This document shows, piece after piece, positions 25,459 to 32,519 of a stretch of DNA of 32,519 nt. Both the position numbers and the translations under genes were made by a program. Position 1 is the stretch's first letter. Every line of letters starts with the position of its first letter. Source of the DNA: Mycolicibacterium sp. (GTDB lineage Bacteria; Actinomycetota; Actinomycetes; Mycobacteriales; Mycobacteriaceae); the NCBI RefSeq assembly GCF_016462545.1, contig NZ_JAEMTA010000058.1, forward strand, positions 1 through 32,519. Reading direction: 5' to 3'. The notes under the pieces are model-generated. The model ran no database searches, was not told the DNA's origin, and saw nothing but the letters and a program-made list of their open reading frames with translations.

Positions 25459-25470
25459 CCGACGTCGACG

Positions 25471-25503
25471 ATCGCCGCCGCCCCGACGAGGGGCGGCGGC
25501 GAT
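25471..25503 (+). terminator. Perfect 14-bp hairpin between convergent genes
   Basis: ATCGCCGCCGCCCC (25471-25484) pairs fully with GGGGCGGCGGCGAT (25490-25503) around the loop GACGA. It lies 12 bases after the hydrolase stop and ends one base before the stop codon of the convergent response-regulator gene. No T tract follows on either strand, as is common for mycobacterial terminators. It probably terminates both transcripts. Confidence 0.75.
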
Positions 25504-26181
25504 TCAACGGCGCGGGTAGTACCGCCGTTCAGGTCGTCCGGCGCCGTATTGCAGACGCAGTTCGAGTGCGCCGGCGCCGAGGAAGTGCTCCAGATACCTG
25601 CGGGCGCTGACACGCGAGATACCCACCAGCTCGGCGCATTCCGCCGCTGATACTTCACCCGCGGTGCGCACGGCATCAAGAACCAGCTGTCCGGTGACGG
25701 CACCGAGCCCCTTCGGAAGCTGCTCCTCCGGCACGGCGCCGGACTGACCGCCCGGGCGTCCGAAGAGCGAGTCGATGAGTGACTGATCGGCGCCGGCCGC
25801 CGACGCGAGCGCCTCGGCCCGCACTGCGAACGCAACGAGCTTCGCGCGGAGCTGGGGAAATTCGAACGGCTTGATCAGGTAGTCCGCGGCCCCGCCGTCC
25901 AGCGCACCGCTCACGGTGTCGAGTTCGCGCGCGGCGGTGATCATGATGACGCCCACGGGGTCGCCGGTGGAGCGCAAGCGTTGCAGCACTTCCAGACCCG
26001 TCATGTCGGGCAGATAGACGTCGAGCAAGATCAGGTCCGGCTGGAGCGCGGCCGCCATCTCCAGGGCCTCCGAGCCGGTACGTGCAGCACCCACCGTGGT
26101 GAAACCGTCGACCCGGTCCACGAACTTGCGGTGGATCTCCGCGACCATGAAGTCGTCGTCGACGACCAGCACCTCACGCAT
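25504..26181 (-). CDS. CitB/DpiA-family response regulator
   Basis: A 225-residue regulator. The receiver begins MREVLVVDDDFMVAEIH, with phosphoacceptor Asp54 in ILLDVYLPDMTG and the conserved Lys104 in DYLIKPFEF. The C-terminal part has VTGQLVLDAVRTAGEVSAAECAELVGISRVSARRYLEHF as its HTH (key elements: SAAECAELVGISRVSARRYL), the winged pattern of CitB/DcuR regulators, and ends in GRPERRYY. Members usually control uptake of C4 or tricarboxylates. The start overlaps the kinase gene stop by eight bases. The target is most likely the divergent tct operon. Confidence 0.92.
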   Translation of the reverse strand: MREVLVVDDDFMVAEIHRKFVDRVDGFTTVGAARTGSEALEMAAALQPDLILLDVYLPDMTGLEVLQRLRSTGDPVGVIMITAARELDTVSGALDGGAADYLIKPFEFPQLRAKLVAFAVRAEALASAAGADQSLIDSLFGRPGGQSGAVPEEQLPKGLGAVTGQLVLDAVRTAGEVSAAECAELVGISRVSARRYLEHFLGAGALELRLQYGAGRPERRYYPRR

Positions 26182-27784
26182 GATCGACCAGTCGGGCCGG
26201 TGGCAGCATCACCCGGAAGCAGGCACCCCCGTTGGTCGCATCGGCGACGTCGACCGTGCCCCCGAGTTGCGCGCTGACCAGGCGGACCAGGGCCAGACCG
26301 ATACCGCGCCCACCGGGTACCTCGGGTTTCGACGTGACGCCGCGAGCGAAGATCTCCTCCCGAAGATGTTCGGGCACACCGGGTCCCGAGTCGGTGACCG
26401 AGATGTCCATCCCCGCCGAATCGTCGAGGCGCACGGTGACTCGCGCCTCGCGCGACCCCTCGGATACGTCGACCGCATTGTCGATGAGGTTGCCGAGCAA
26501 CGTGATGACGTCGGTCGCGAGTGCGGGTTCGAGAGCCGATAGGTGTGAGTCGGGTGCGATCGTCAACGAGACGCCACTCTCGGCGGCCAGGGTCGTCTTG
26601 GCGATCAGCAACGCGGCGACGGCCGGATCCGAGATGTGTTGTGTCACGGCATCACTGATCTCCGCACGCCTGCGGGTCAGCGTCCCGACGAAGTCGTGCA
26701 CCGAATCGTATTCGCCCAGCTGCACCAACCCCGAGATGGTGTGCAGTTGGTTGGCGAACTCGTGGGTCTGCGCCCGGAGGGTGTCCGTCACGCTCTTGTG
26801 CGAAGACAACTGGCCCTGCATGGAGGCCAGCTCGGTGCTGTCGCGCATCGTGGTGACGGTGCCGATTCGTTGCCCCTGACTGGTGGCCGACCGACGGTTG
26901 AGCGCCAGCACCCGGGTGCGGGTGACGATGACGACATCGGACTGGGCGGCACGACCGTCCTCCCCGGACAGCAGGAACTCGGTGACCGCGGGATCGAAGC
27001 CAACCTCGCCCACCAGGCGACCCACCGCGTCGGCGGTGGCGTCCAACAGCTCCTGCGCGCTGTCGTTGAGCACCGTGATCACACCGTCGTTGTTGACGGC
27101 GACTACCCCCTCACGGATGCTGTGCAGCAACGCTTCCCGGTGATCGGCCAGATTGGCGATCTCGGCGATCTCCAGGCCGCGGGTCTGGCGCTTGATACGG
27201 CGCGACAGTAGCCACGACGCCAACATCCCCAGCGCGGCGCCGAGGCCCAGATACACCAGCAGGCGTTCACCCGCGCCACTGAGCAGTTGCCACACCGACG
27301 GATACCGCTCCGACACCGACACGACGGCGAGCACCGCCCCGTTGATGTCGATGATCGGGACCTGGCCCGCCAGGCTGTGCACGCCGTCGACGGCGAGATC
27401 GCCGAACCACGCTCGACCCTGCCTGGCCCCGCTGTCAGTCAGGTCCAGGGTCTGCCCGATCCGCGACGGGTCCGAGGACACCCTGACGAGACCTCCCGGA
27501 TTGGCGATGTCGGCCACCGCCGCCCCCGAGAGCGCGACTGCGCGATCCACGTCGGGAGCCAGGATCTGGGCGGCGAAGGGGTCGGCGAAGCGCTCACGGA
27601 CGATCGGGGTGGACGCCAGGTTCTCCGCGACGGCGATCATCCGCTGGCCGCGGACGTCGCGGAACTCCTTGGTCGACTGGTTCACCGATACCGCGGCCAC
27701 GGCGAGGAGCACGACGGCGACCACGACCAGCTGGAAGGCCAGGAACTGCCCGGCCAGGCTTCTGGTGCTCCACGGTGACCGCAA
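26174..27784 (-). CDS. CitA/DpiB-family sensor histidine kinase
   Basis: A 536-residue kinase. A first membrane helix (about 12-34) and a second (about 175-195) enclose a periplasmic sensor domain of the CitA/DcuS type. A cytoplasmic PAS domain (about 215-325) follows, then the phosphoacceptor His341 in RAQTHEFANQLHTISGLVQLG, and an HATPase with NLIDNAVDVS, DSGPGVPEHL and GGRGIGLALVR. This is the citrate/C4-dicarboxylate kinase class. The start is uncertain: TTG 27793 is in frame but AGGAAG abuts it directly, whereas TTG 27784 has the same AGGAAG nine bases upstream, so I chose 27784. The kinase probably senses the substrate carried by the tct system. Confidence 0.92.
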   Translation of the reverse strand: MRSPWSTRSLAGQFLAFQLVVVAVVLLAVAAVSVNQSTKEFRDVRGQRMIAVAENLASTPIVRERFADPFAAQILAPDVDRAVALSGAAVADIANPGGLVRVSSDPSRIGQTLDLTDSGARQGRAWFGDLAVDGVHSLAGQVPIIDINGAVLAVVSVSERYPSVWQLLSGAGERLLVYLGLGAALGMLASWLLSRRIKRQTRGLEIAEIANLADHREALLHSIREGVVAVNNDGVITVLNDSAQELLDATADAVGRLVGEVGFDPAVTEFLLSGEDGRAAQSDVVIVTRTRVLALNRRSATSQGQRIGTVTTMRDSTELASMQGQLSSHKSVTDTLRAQTHEFANQLHTISGLVQLGEYDSVHDFVGTLTRRRAEISDAVTQHISDPAVAALLIAKTTLAAESGVSLTIAPDSHLSALEPALATDVITLLGNLIDNAVDVSEGSREARVTVRLDDSAGMDISVTDSGPGVPEHLREEIFARGVTSKPEVPGGRGIGLALVRLVSAQLGGTVDVADATNGGACFRVMLPPARLVDHA

Positions 27785-27812
27785 CGACCACAACTTCCTT
27801 TGCTTCCGAAAG

Positions 27813-27828
27813 AGTGACCCGAGTCACT
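27813..27828 (+). promoter_or_regulatory. Candidate cAMP-CRP site in the divergent promoter
   Basis: AGTGAC-CCGA-GTCACT is a perfect 16-base palindrome. Read as GTGA-N6-TCAC, it contains the full core of the mycobacterial CRP consensus TGTGA-N6-TCACA. It lies 29 bases upstream of the kinase start and 53 bases upstream of tctC. It could instead be the site of the CitB-type regulator. Confidence 0.5.
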
Positions 27829-27880
27829 TCTCGGTTCAGTATTGCTGAGCATCACAGTCAAGCGAATGGGGACGACCCAT

Positions 27881-28879
27881 ATGAGAACACGATCAACGAG
27901 ACCGGCCCAGATCATGGCGGTCCTGCTGGGTCTCGCGATTGCCGCGACCCTCGCCACGGGTTGCGGCGTGACCCGCGGCACCGACGGCCCCGGACTGCAC
28001 CGCCTGCGAATGATGGTCCCCAACAGTCCGGGCGGCGGGTATGACCTCACAGCCCGCACCGCGGTCAAGGTCATGGAGGACAACGACATCACCGGCCGCG
28101 TCGAGGTATTCAACGTCATTGGCGCAGGCGGCACCGTGGCGATGGCCCGACTGATGAACGAGCAGGGCAACGGCGACCTCATGATGATGATGGGGCTCGG
28201 CGTGGTCGGCGCGGTGTACACCAACGGATCGACGGCACTCGCCTCGAACGCGACGGCGCTGGCGAAGGTGGTCGAGGAGCAGGAGGGCATCTTGGTGCCC
28301 GCCGATTCACCCTTCAAGACCCTTGCCGACTTCGTGACGGCGTGGAAGGCCGATCCCGCCAAGGTGACCGTTGGCGGCGGCTCCTCCCCGGGTGGCCCAG
28401 ACCACCTGTTTCCGATGGAGACGGCCCGCGCCGCGGGAGTCGATCCGACGAAGGTCAACTACATCTCCTACGACGGCGGCGGCGATCTGCTGACTGCGTT
28501 GCTCGGCAAGAAGATCGCCGCAGGAACCTCGGGGCTCGGCGAGTACGTCGATCAGATCGAAGCGGGCCAGGTCAGGGTTCTCGCCGTCTCGGGCGACGAA
28601 CGGGTCGAGGGAGTCGATGCCCCCACGCTCAAGGAGGCGGGTGTCAACCTCACCTTCACGAACTGGCGCGGGGTACTCGCACCGCCCGGAATCTCGGATG
28701 AGTCGAAACAGGCGTTGGTGAAGGCTCTCGAAGACATGCACGGCACCGACGCGTGGAAGCAGGCGCTGGTCAAGAACGGTTGGACCGACGCGTTCATGAC
28801 TGGAGCGCCGTTCGAACAGTTTCTCAAGGATCAGGACAAGCGCGTCTCCACGACGCTGACGGAACTGGGGCTGCTATGA
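27881..28879 (+). CDS. tctC: Tripartite tricarboxylate transporter substrate-binding lipoprotein
   Basis: A 332-residue TctC/Bug-family binding protein that captures citrate-like carboxylates for the TctAB membrane unit. The signal region is basic (MRTRSTRPAQ), then hydrophobic, ending in LATGC with Cys28 as likely lipidation site. Family motifs are MMVPNSPGGGYDLTART, NVIGAGGTVAMA, GGGSSPGGPDHL and NWRGVLAPPGIS. The frame starts 13 codons earlier at 27842, but ATG 27881 has GGGGA nine bases upstream and gives a proper signal peptide. Its stop overlaps the tctB start in ATGA. The ligand is inferred only from the family. Confidence 0.92.
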   Translation: MRTRSTRPAQIMAVLLGLAIAATLATGCGVTRGTDGPGLHRLRMMVPNSPGGGYDLTARTAVKVMEDNDITGRVEVFNVIGAGGTVAMARLMNEQGNGDLMMMMGLGVVGAVYTNGSTALASNATALAKVVEEQEGILVPADSPFKTLADFVTAWKADPAKVTVGGGSSPGGPDHLFPMETARAAGVDPTKVNYISYDGGGDLLTALLGKKIAAGTSGLGEYVDQIEAGQVRVLAVSGDERVEGVDAPTLKEAGVNLTFTNWRGVLAPPGISDESKQALVKALEDMHGTDAWKQALVKNGWTDAFMTGAPFEQFLKDQDKRVSTTLTELGLL

Positions 28880-29391
28880 CCGAGCCGATCGACAAGCCGC
28901 AGGAACGCACGGTCGACCGCGCGCAGTACCTGGTGTGCGTGGTGCTCGTCGTGGTCGGCGCCTTCATCATCGTCGACGCACTCTCCCTACCCAGCGGGTT
29001 CGCGAAGGTGGATCCCGTTGGGCCCAAGCTCTTCCCGATGGTCATCGGCATCGGACTGTTGGTGATGGCGGCCATCCTGGCGATCGCCATCCCACGCGGT
29101 TCCAAGGGCGAGGCCGACGCGGGGGAGGACATCGATCCGGATCTGCCCAGTGACTGGCGCACCGTCGGGCTGCTGGTGGCAATCTTCGTCGCCACCATCC
29201 TGTTGGTGAACCCGCTGGGCTGGGCGGTCACTGGCGCCTTGATGTTCGCCGGCTGCGCAACGGTTCTCGGCAGCAAGCACTACGTCCGCAACATCGTCAT
29301 CGGCGCGATCTTGAGCGTCGGTAGCTTCTACGCGTTCTACTCGGGGCTCGGAATTCCGCTGCCCGCAGGCATTTTGGATGGGATTCTCTGA
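28876..29391 (+). CDS. tctB: Tripartite tricarboxylate transporter small membrane subunit
   Basis: A 171-residue protein with four hydrophobic helices at about residues 16-35, 51-73, 97-117 and 124-160, the TctB layout. GPKLFPMVIGIGL is the typical family segment after helix 1. The ATG at 28876 overlaps the tctC stop, and the tctB stop overlaps the tctA start (TGATG). It partners with TctA in the membrane. The sequence itself is weakly conserved across the family, so order in the operon adds much of the support. Confidence 0.9.
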   Translation: MTEPIDKPQERTVDRAQYLVCVVLVVVGAFIIVDALSLPSGFAKVDPVGPKLFPMVIGIGLLVMAAILAIAIPRGSKGEADAGEDIDPDLPSDWRTVGLLVAIFVATILLVNPLGWAVTGALMFAGCATVLGSKHYVRNIVIGAILSVGSFYAFYSGLGIPLPAGILDGIL

Positions 29392-30935
29392 TGTTGGACA
29401 ACATGGGCTGGCTGCTCCAGGGGTTCGAGCAGGCCGCCACTCCGATGAACCTGCTGTACGCCGTGATCGGTGTACTGCTCGGGACGGCGGTCGGCGTGCT
29501 ACCCGGCATCGGACCCGCCATGACGGTGGCCCTGCTGCTGCCCATTACCTACAACGTCAGCCCAAGTGCGGCCTTCATCATGTTCGCCGGCATCTTCTAC
29601 GGCGGTATGTACGGCGGGTCGACGACGTCGATCCTGCTGAACACACCGGGAGAGTCGTCGTCGGTGATCACCGCGATCGAGGGCAACAAGATGGCCAAGG
29701 CGGGCAGAGCCGCGCAGGCCCTCGCGACGGCGGCCATCGGGTCGTTCGTCGCAGGCACCATCGGCACGCTGCTGCTGGCCCTGTTCGCTCCGGCCATTTC
29801 GCGCTTCGCGGTCACCCTCGGCGCGCCGTCCTACCTCGCGATCATGTTGTTCGCCCTCGTCGCGGTGACGGCGGTGCTCGGTTCGTCGAAGCTGCGCGGC
29901 TGCATATCGCTGTTCCTCGGGCTGGCGATCGGCCTCGTCGGCATCGACTCGTTGACGGGACAGGCAAGGGCTACCTTCGGGCTACCGCTGCTGTCCGACG
30001 GCATCGACATCGTGGTGATCGCGGTGGCGATCTTCGCGCTTGGTGAGGCGCTGTGGGTGGCGGCGCATCTGCGGCAGAAGCCGGCCGAGGTGATCCCCGT
30101 CGGCCGGCCGTGGATGGGCAAGAGCGACTGGCAGCGATCGTGGAAGCCGTGGCTCCGGGGAACGGCCTACGGCTTTCCGTTCGGCGCGCTGCCGGCAGGC
30201 GGCGCCGAGCTTCCCACGTTCCTGTCCTACATCACCGAGAAGAAGCTCTCGAAGCACCCGGAGGAGTTCGGCAAGGGCGCCATCGAGGGTGTCGCGGGAC
30301 CCGAGGCGGCCAACAACGCCTCGGCGGCGGGCACCCTGGTGCCGATGTTGTCCCTCGGACTTCCGACGAATGCGACGGCAGCGGTCATGCTCACGGCGTT
30401 CGTGTCGTATGGAATCCAACCGGGCCCAACGTTATTCGACAAGGAGCCGCTGCTGATTTGGACGCTCATCGCGAGCTTGTTCATCGGCAACTTCCTCCTG
30501 TTGGTGCTCAACCTTCCCCTGGCGCCGCTGTGGGCCAAGCTCCTGCGCACGCCGCGGCCGTATCTCTACGCAGGCATCCTCTTCTTCGCCACCCTCGGCG
30601 CGTTCGCCGTCAACATCCAACCTCTCGACCTCGCGTTGCTGCTCATCTTCGGTCTGCTCGGGCTGATGATGCGGCGGTTCGGGTTGCCGGTGCTCCCGTT
30701 GATCATCGGCGTCATTCTGGGGCCACGCATCGAACGTCAACTGCGCCAGAGTCTTCAGTTGGGCGGCGGAGACTGGGGCAGCCTATTCACCGAACCCGTC
30801 GCAATCGTCGTGTACGTCTGCATGGCGCTTCTCCTGCTGGCTCCGCTGGTGCTGAAGCTGATGAACCGAAGCGAGGAAACCCTTCTCCTCGTCGAGGACG
30901 ACAAGGACCAGCGAGAGAAAGCACAAGCACAGTGA
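29391..30935 (+). CDS. tctA: Tripartite tricarboxylate transporter large membrane subunit
   Basis: A 514-residue protein with about twelve membrane helices. Hallmarks of TctA are GVLPGIGPAMTVALLLP near residue 36, FYGGMYGGSTTSILLNTPGE near 72, the mid-protein repeat PEAANNASAAGTLVPMLSLG, and LPTNATAAVML. The protein ends in a charged cytoplasmic tail (LLVEDDKDQREKAQAQ). It forms the ion-coupled channel of the transporter. It starts within the tctB stop codon, so expression is coupled. M. tuberculosis has no such operon that I know of, which fits an environmental species. Confidence 0.95.
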   Translation: MLDNMGWLLQGFEQAATPMNLLYAVIGVLLGTAVGVLPGIGPAMTVALLLPITYNVSPSAAFIMFAGIFYGGMYGGSTTSILLNTPGESSSVITAIEGNKMAKAGRAAQALATAAIGSFVAGTIGTLLLALFAPAISRFAVTLGAPSYLAIMLFALVAVTAVLGSSKLRGCISLFLGLAIGLVGIDSLTGQARATFGLPLLSDGIDIVVIAVAIFALGEALWVAAHLRQKPAEVIPVGRPWMGKSDWQRSWKPWLRGTAYGFPFGALPAGGAELPTFLSYITEKKLSKHPEEFGKGAIEGVAGPEAANNASAAGTLVPMLSLGLPTNATAAVMLTAFVSYGIQPGPTLFDKEPLLIWTLIASLFIGNFLLLVLNLPLAPLWAKLLRTPRPYLYAGILFFATLGAFAVNIQPLDLALLLIFGLLGLMMRRFGLPVLPLIIGVILGPRIERQLRQSLQLGGGDWGSLFTEPVAIVVYVCMALLLLAPLVLKLMNRSEETLLLVEDDKDQREKAQAQ

Positions 30936-30966
30936 CCGCTGACGAGCGCTTGCGCGAGGAGACGAA

Positions 30967-31356
30967 ATGATAGTCGTGGGATACACCGCAGATCAGTACG
31001 GACAAGCCGCTCTCGATCACGCCATGACCGAGGCGTCGCTGCGGGGCACGGGTTTACTCGTCGTCAACTCGATCAAGGGCGATGCGTACGTCGACCCGAC
31101 CTTCGCCGGAGCGCCCGAGGTGCACGACGTCGAGGAGCGGCTCAAGAGGTCGGGAGTGGCGTACGAACTGACTCAGCCCGTCGGCGTCGACCCAGTCGAC
31201 GAACTGCTCACGGCGATGGACAGGCCTGACGCGGAACTGCTGGTGATCGGTATCCGGCACCGCAATCCGGTGGGCAAGTTGCTGTTGGGAAGTGTCTCCC
31301 AGCAGCTGCTGTTGGAATGCCGCAAACCGGTGCTGGCCGTCAAACCCGTCGACTGA
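30967..31356 (+). CDS. Universal stress protein (UspA family)
   Basis: A 129-residue single USP domain. It begins MIVVGYTADQYGQAALDHA and ends with ELLVIGIRHRNPVGKLLLGS and VSQQLLLECRKPVLAVKP. The nucleotide-binding pattern is G-x7-G-x4-GS, close to but not identical with the usual G-x2-G-x9-G(S/T), so ATP binding is probable but not certain. GGAG lies six bases before ATG 30967. It follows tctA by 31 bases and is probably cotranscribed. TRAP transporters such as TeaABC are known to carry a regulatory USP (TeaD), which suggests the same role here by analogy. Confidence 0.9.
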   Translation: MIVVGYTADQYGQAALDHAMTEASLRGTGLLVVNSIKGDAYVDPTFAGAPEVHDVEERLKRSGVAYELTQPVGVDPVDELLTAMDRPDAELLVIGIRHRNPVGKLLLGSVSQQLLLECRKPVLAVKPVD

Positions 31357-31385
31357 CCGGCTTATCATCCTGATCGTCAATTTGT

Positions 31386-31413
31386 GGTTTGGGTCATGAC
31401 CGCCCCCGGGTAT
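31386..31413 (+). promoter_or_regulatory. SigF-type promoter for the DUF1206 gene
   Basis: GGTTT (31386-31390) and GGGTAT (31408-31413) are 17 bases apart and match the mycobacterial SigF consensus GGTTT-N15-17-GGGTAT. The ATG at 31423 begins nine bases after the -10, so the transcript would be leaderless or nearly so. SigF drives general stress and stationary-phase genes in mycobacteria. Confidence 0.6.
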
Positions 31414-31422
31414 GCGCCTGCC

Positions 31423-32196
31423 ATGGTCGACACCCGGTCGGCGGCTCACACCGCCCACGACAACGTCTGGTTCGAGCGCACGGCACGTGCGGGGTTCGCC
31501 GCCAGTGGACTCATGCACGTTCTGATCGCGTTCATCGTGGCGCGATTGGCTCTGGGCGACGGGGGCAACGCCGACAACTCCGGGGCTTTGGCGACCCTGG
31601 CAGCACAACCGGGAGGCGCGGTCATGCTGTGGGTGGCCGCGGCGGTGCTCGCTGCGCTCGGCGTGTGGCAGCTCATCGAGACGTTCGTCGAACGCGATCT
31701 CAAGGATCGACTGAAGGCCGCCGCCGTCGGCGTGGTGTACCTCGCGCTGGCCTTCTCGGCGGCGAAGTTCGCCATGGGCAGCGGGAAGTCGAGCGGCAGT
31801 CAGAACGCCGGCATGAGTGCGCAGATGATGCAATCCGGCTGGGGCAAGGCGGTTCTCATCGTGGTGGCTCTGGTGCTCATCGGCGTCGGCGGGTACCACG
31901 TGTACAAGGGCGCGACCAAGGGCTTCCTCGACGAACTCGAGGTTCCCGGCGGATCGGCGATCCAGTGGATCGGCATCGTCGGCTACATCGCGAAGGGACT
32001 CGTGCTCATCGGGGTCGGACTGTTGGTGATCGTCGCCACCTTCACGTCCGATCCATCGAAGGCCACCGGCGTCGACGGGGCGGTGAAGACACTGGGGAGC
32101 GCTCCGTTCGGGAAGTTCCTGCTCCTCGTGGCCGCCGTCGGCATCGCGGCGTACGGCGCCTACGGCTTCATTCGGTCCCGTTACGCAAAGATGTGA
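31423..32196 (+). CDS. DUF1206 membrane protein
   Basis: A 257-residue protein made of three related units of two helices each, at about residues 24-42 and 64-84, 102-120 and 142-162, and 184-208 and 226-246. Each unit starts with the DUF1206 pattern Gly-x-Ala-Gly-Leu-x-His, seen as RAGFAASGLMHVLIAF, VYLALAFSAAKFAM and GYIAKGLVLIGVG. The function is unknown. In-frame starts at 31384 and 31396 exist, but both would overlap the SigF promoter spacer. ATG 31423 sits at the predicted transcription start, so I chose it. A small acidic ORF follows after 34 bases. Confidence 0.82.
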   Translation: MVDTRSAAHTAHDNVWFERTARAGFAASGLMHVLIAFIVARLALGDGGNADNSGALATLAAQPGGAVMLWVAAAVLAALGVWQLIETFVERDLKDRLKAAAVGVVYLALAFSAAKFAMGSGKSSGSQNAGMSAQMMQSGWGKAVLIVVALVLIGVGGYHVYKGATKGFLDELEVPGGSAIQWIGIVGYIAKGLVLIGVGLLVIVATFTSDPSKATGVDGAVKTLGSAPFGKFLLLVAAVGIAAYGAYGFIRSRYAKM

Positions 32197-32230
32197 CGCC
32201 TCAACCGTATTCGAGTCAAGGAGCATCAAC

Positions 32231-32365
32231 GTGAGCAGCCACGAGCGCCGTACCGAAGAGCATCTCACCGCCGAAGAGGACGACGGGTCGGCAGAACTTC
32301 AACCGGAGGATGGCGGTTCCGCACCGACCCCGGCCGACGAACCGAGTGCGGCCCCGTCGGACTGA
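32231..32365 (+). CDS. Small acidic protein, 44 residues, unknown function
   Basis: A GTG-started ORF with AAGGAG (32218-32223) at an ideal 7-base spacing. The product begins MSSHERRTEEHLTAEEDDG and is rich in Glu, Asp, Pro, Ala and Ser, with no hydrophobic segment. It is probably disordered. Third codon positions are mostly G or C, as in real genes here. It lies 34 bases after the DUF1206 gene and is likely cotranscribed with it under SigF. No family is recognised. It could be a stress-related small protein; that is only a guess from context. Confidence 0.55.
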   Translation: MSSHERRTEEHLTAEEDDGSAELQPEDGGSAPTPADEPSAAPSD

Positions 32366-32370
32366 CCGCG

Positions 32371-32519
32371 TCAGGTACGGACCTTGACGTCGTCAAGCTC
32401 GGTGACGTCACCGTCCCCCGGGTGCGGACCGCGCCCGACGTGGGCCTCATCCCGGATCCGGTCGACCATGTGCGGGTAGTGCAGCTCGAATGCCGGTCGC
32501 TCCGAACGGATTCGGGGCA
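32371..32519 (-). CDS. C-terminal end of an unidentified protein
   Basis: The minus strand is open from the window edge to a TGA at 32373-32371, giving 49 codons. The end includes SERPAFELHYPHMVDRIRDE and GDGDVTELDDVKVRT. Codon third positions favour G and C, supporting coding. The family is not recognised from this fragment. It converges with the 44-residue ORF, with five bases between the two stop codons. Confidence 0.55.
   Translation of the reverse strand, partial: PRIRSERPAFELHYPHMVDRIRDEAHVGRGPHPGDGDVTELDDVKVRT

Noticed and set aside
24711..25835. A 374-codon minus-strand frame opposite the hydrolase tail
   Set aside because: It crosses the terminator hairpin and runs into the response-regulator gene. 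The Ser/Ala/Val-rich product is the mirror of the low-complexity tail.
1..32519. Insertion sequences, prophage, plasmid origin or rRNA/tRNA genes
   Set aside because: No transposase, integrase, terminal inverted repeats, replication genes or RNA genes were recognised. The 13E12 gene is the only element of possible mobile history.

Overview
The window looks like chromosome of a fast-growing environmental mycobacterium (Mycolicibacterium, M. smegmatis-like). The DNA is GC-rich and starts are often GTG or TTG. A member of the mycobacterial 13E12-repeat family is present. A syntenic core matches the M. tuberculosis Rv1616 - pykA - tesB - cydC/D/B/A neighbourhood. This assignment rests on recognised protein families and gene order; no database search was possible.

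Region 1 (1-9761): a truncated 13E12/DUF222 gene with a candidate LexA (SOS) box over its start codon, a DUF2752 membrane protein, the glutamate synthase pair gltB-gltD, pyruvate kinase, and an acyl-CoA thioesterase II. Compared with M. tuberculosis, gltBD sits between the Rv1616 and pykA homologues.

Region 2 (9727-16468, minus strand): an HdeD/DUF308 membrane protein followed by cydA-cydB-cydD-cydC and a DUF4190 membrane protein. From cydB on, the genes overlap by 4 to 14 bases. This cluster makes cytochrome bd oxidase and its ABC assembly transporter.

Region 3 (16652-22886, plus strand): a polar amino-acid ABC transporter (lipoprotein, permease, ATPase), a MacS-like histidine kinase, a NarL-type regulator, a palindrome resembling the Streptomyces MacR site, and a DUF2339 membrane protein.

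Region 4 (22887-25503): about 480 bases of unusually AT-rich non-coding DNA, then a secreted clan GH-A glycoside hydrolase with an amphipathic helix and a low-complexity Lys/Asp tail, closed by a perfect 14-bp hairpin. The 5' leader of the hydrolase can fold so that its start codon is paired. This is the least conventional part of the window.

Region 5 (25504-31356): a CitAB/DpiBA-type two-component system divergent from a tctC-tctB-tctA tricarboxylate transporter operon ending in a universal stress protein. A GTGA-N6-TCAC palindrome in the divergent promoter looks like a cAMP-CRP site.

Region 6 (31386-32519): a DUF1206 membrane protein with a SigF-type promoter and probable leaderless start, a 44-residue acidic ORF with a strong ribosome binding site, and the 3' end of an unidentified minus-strand gene.
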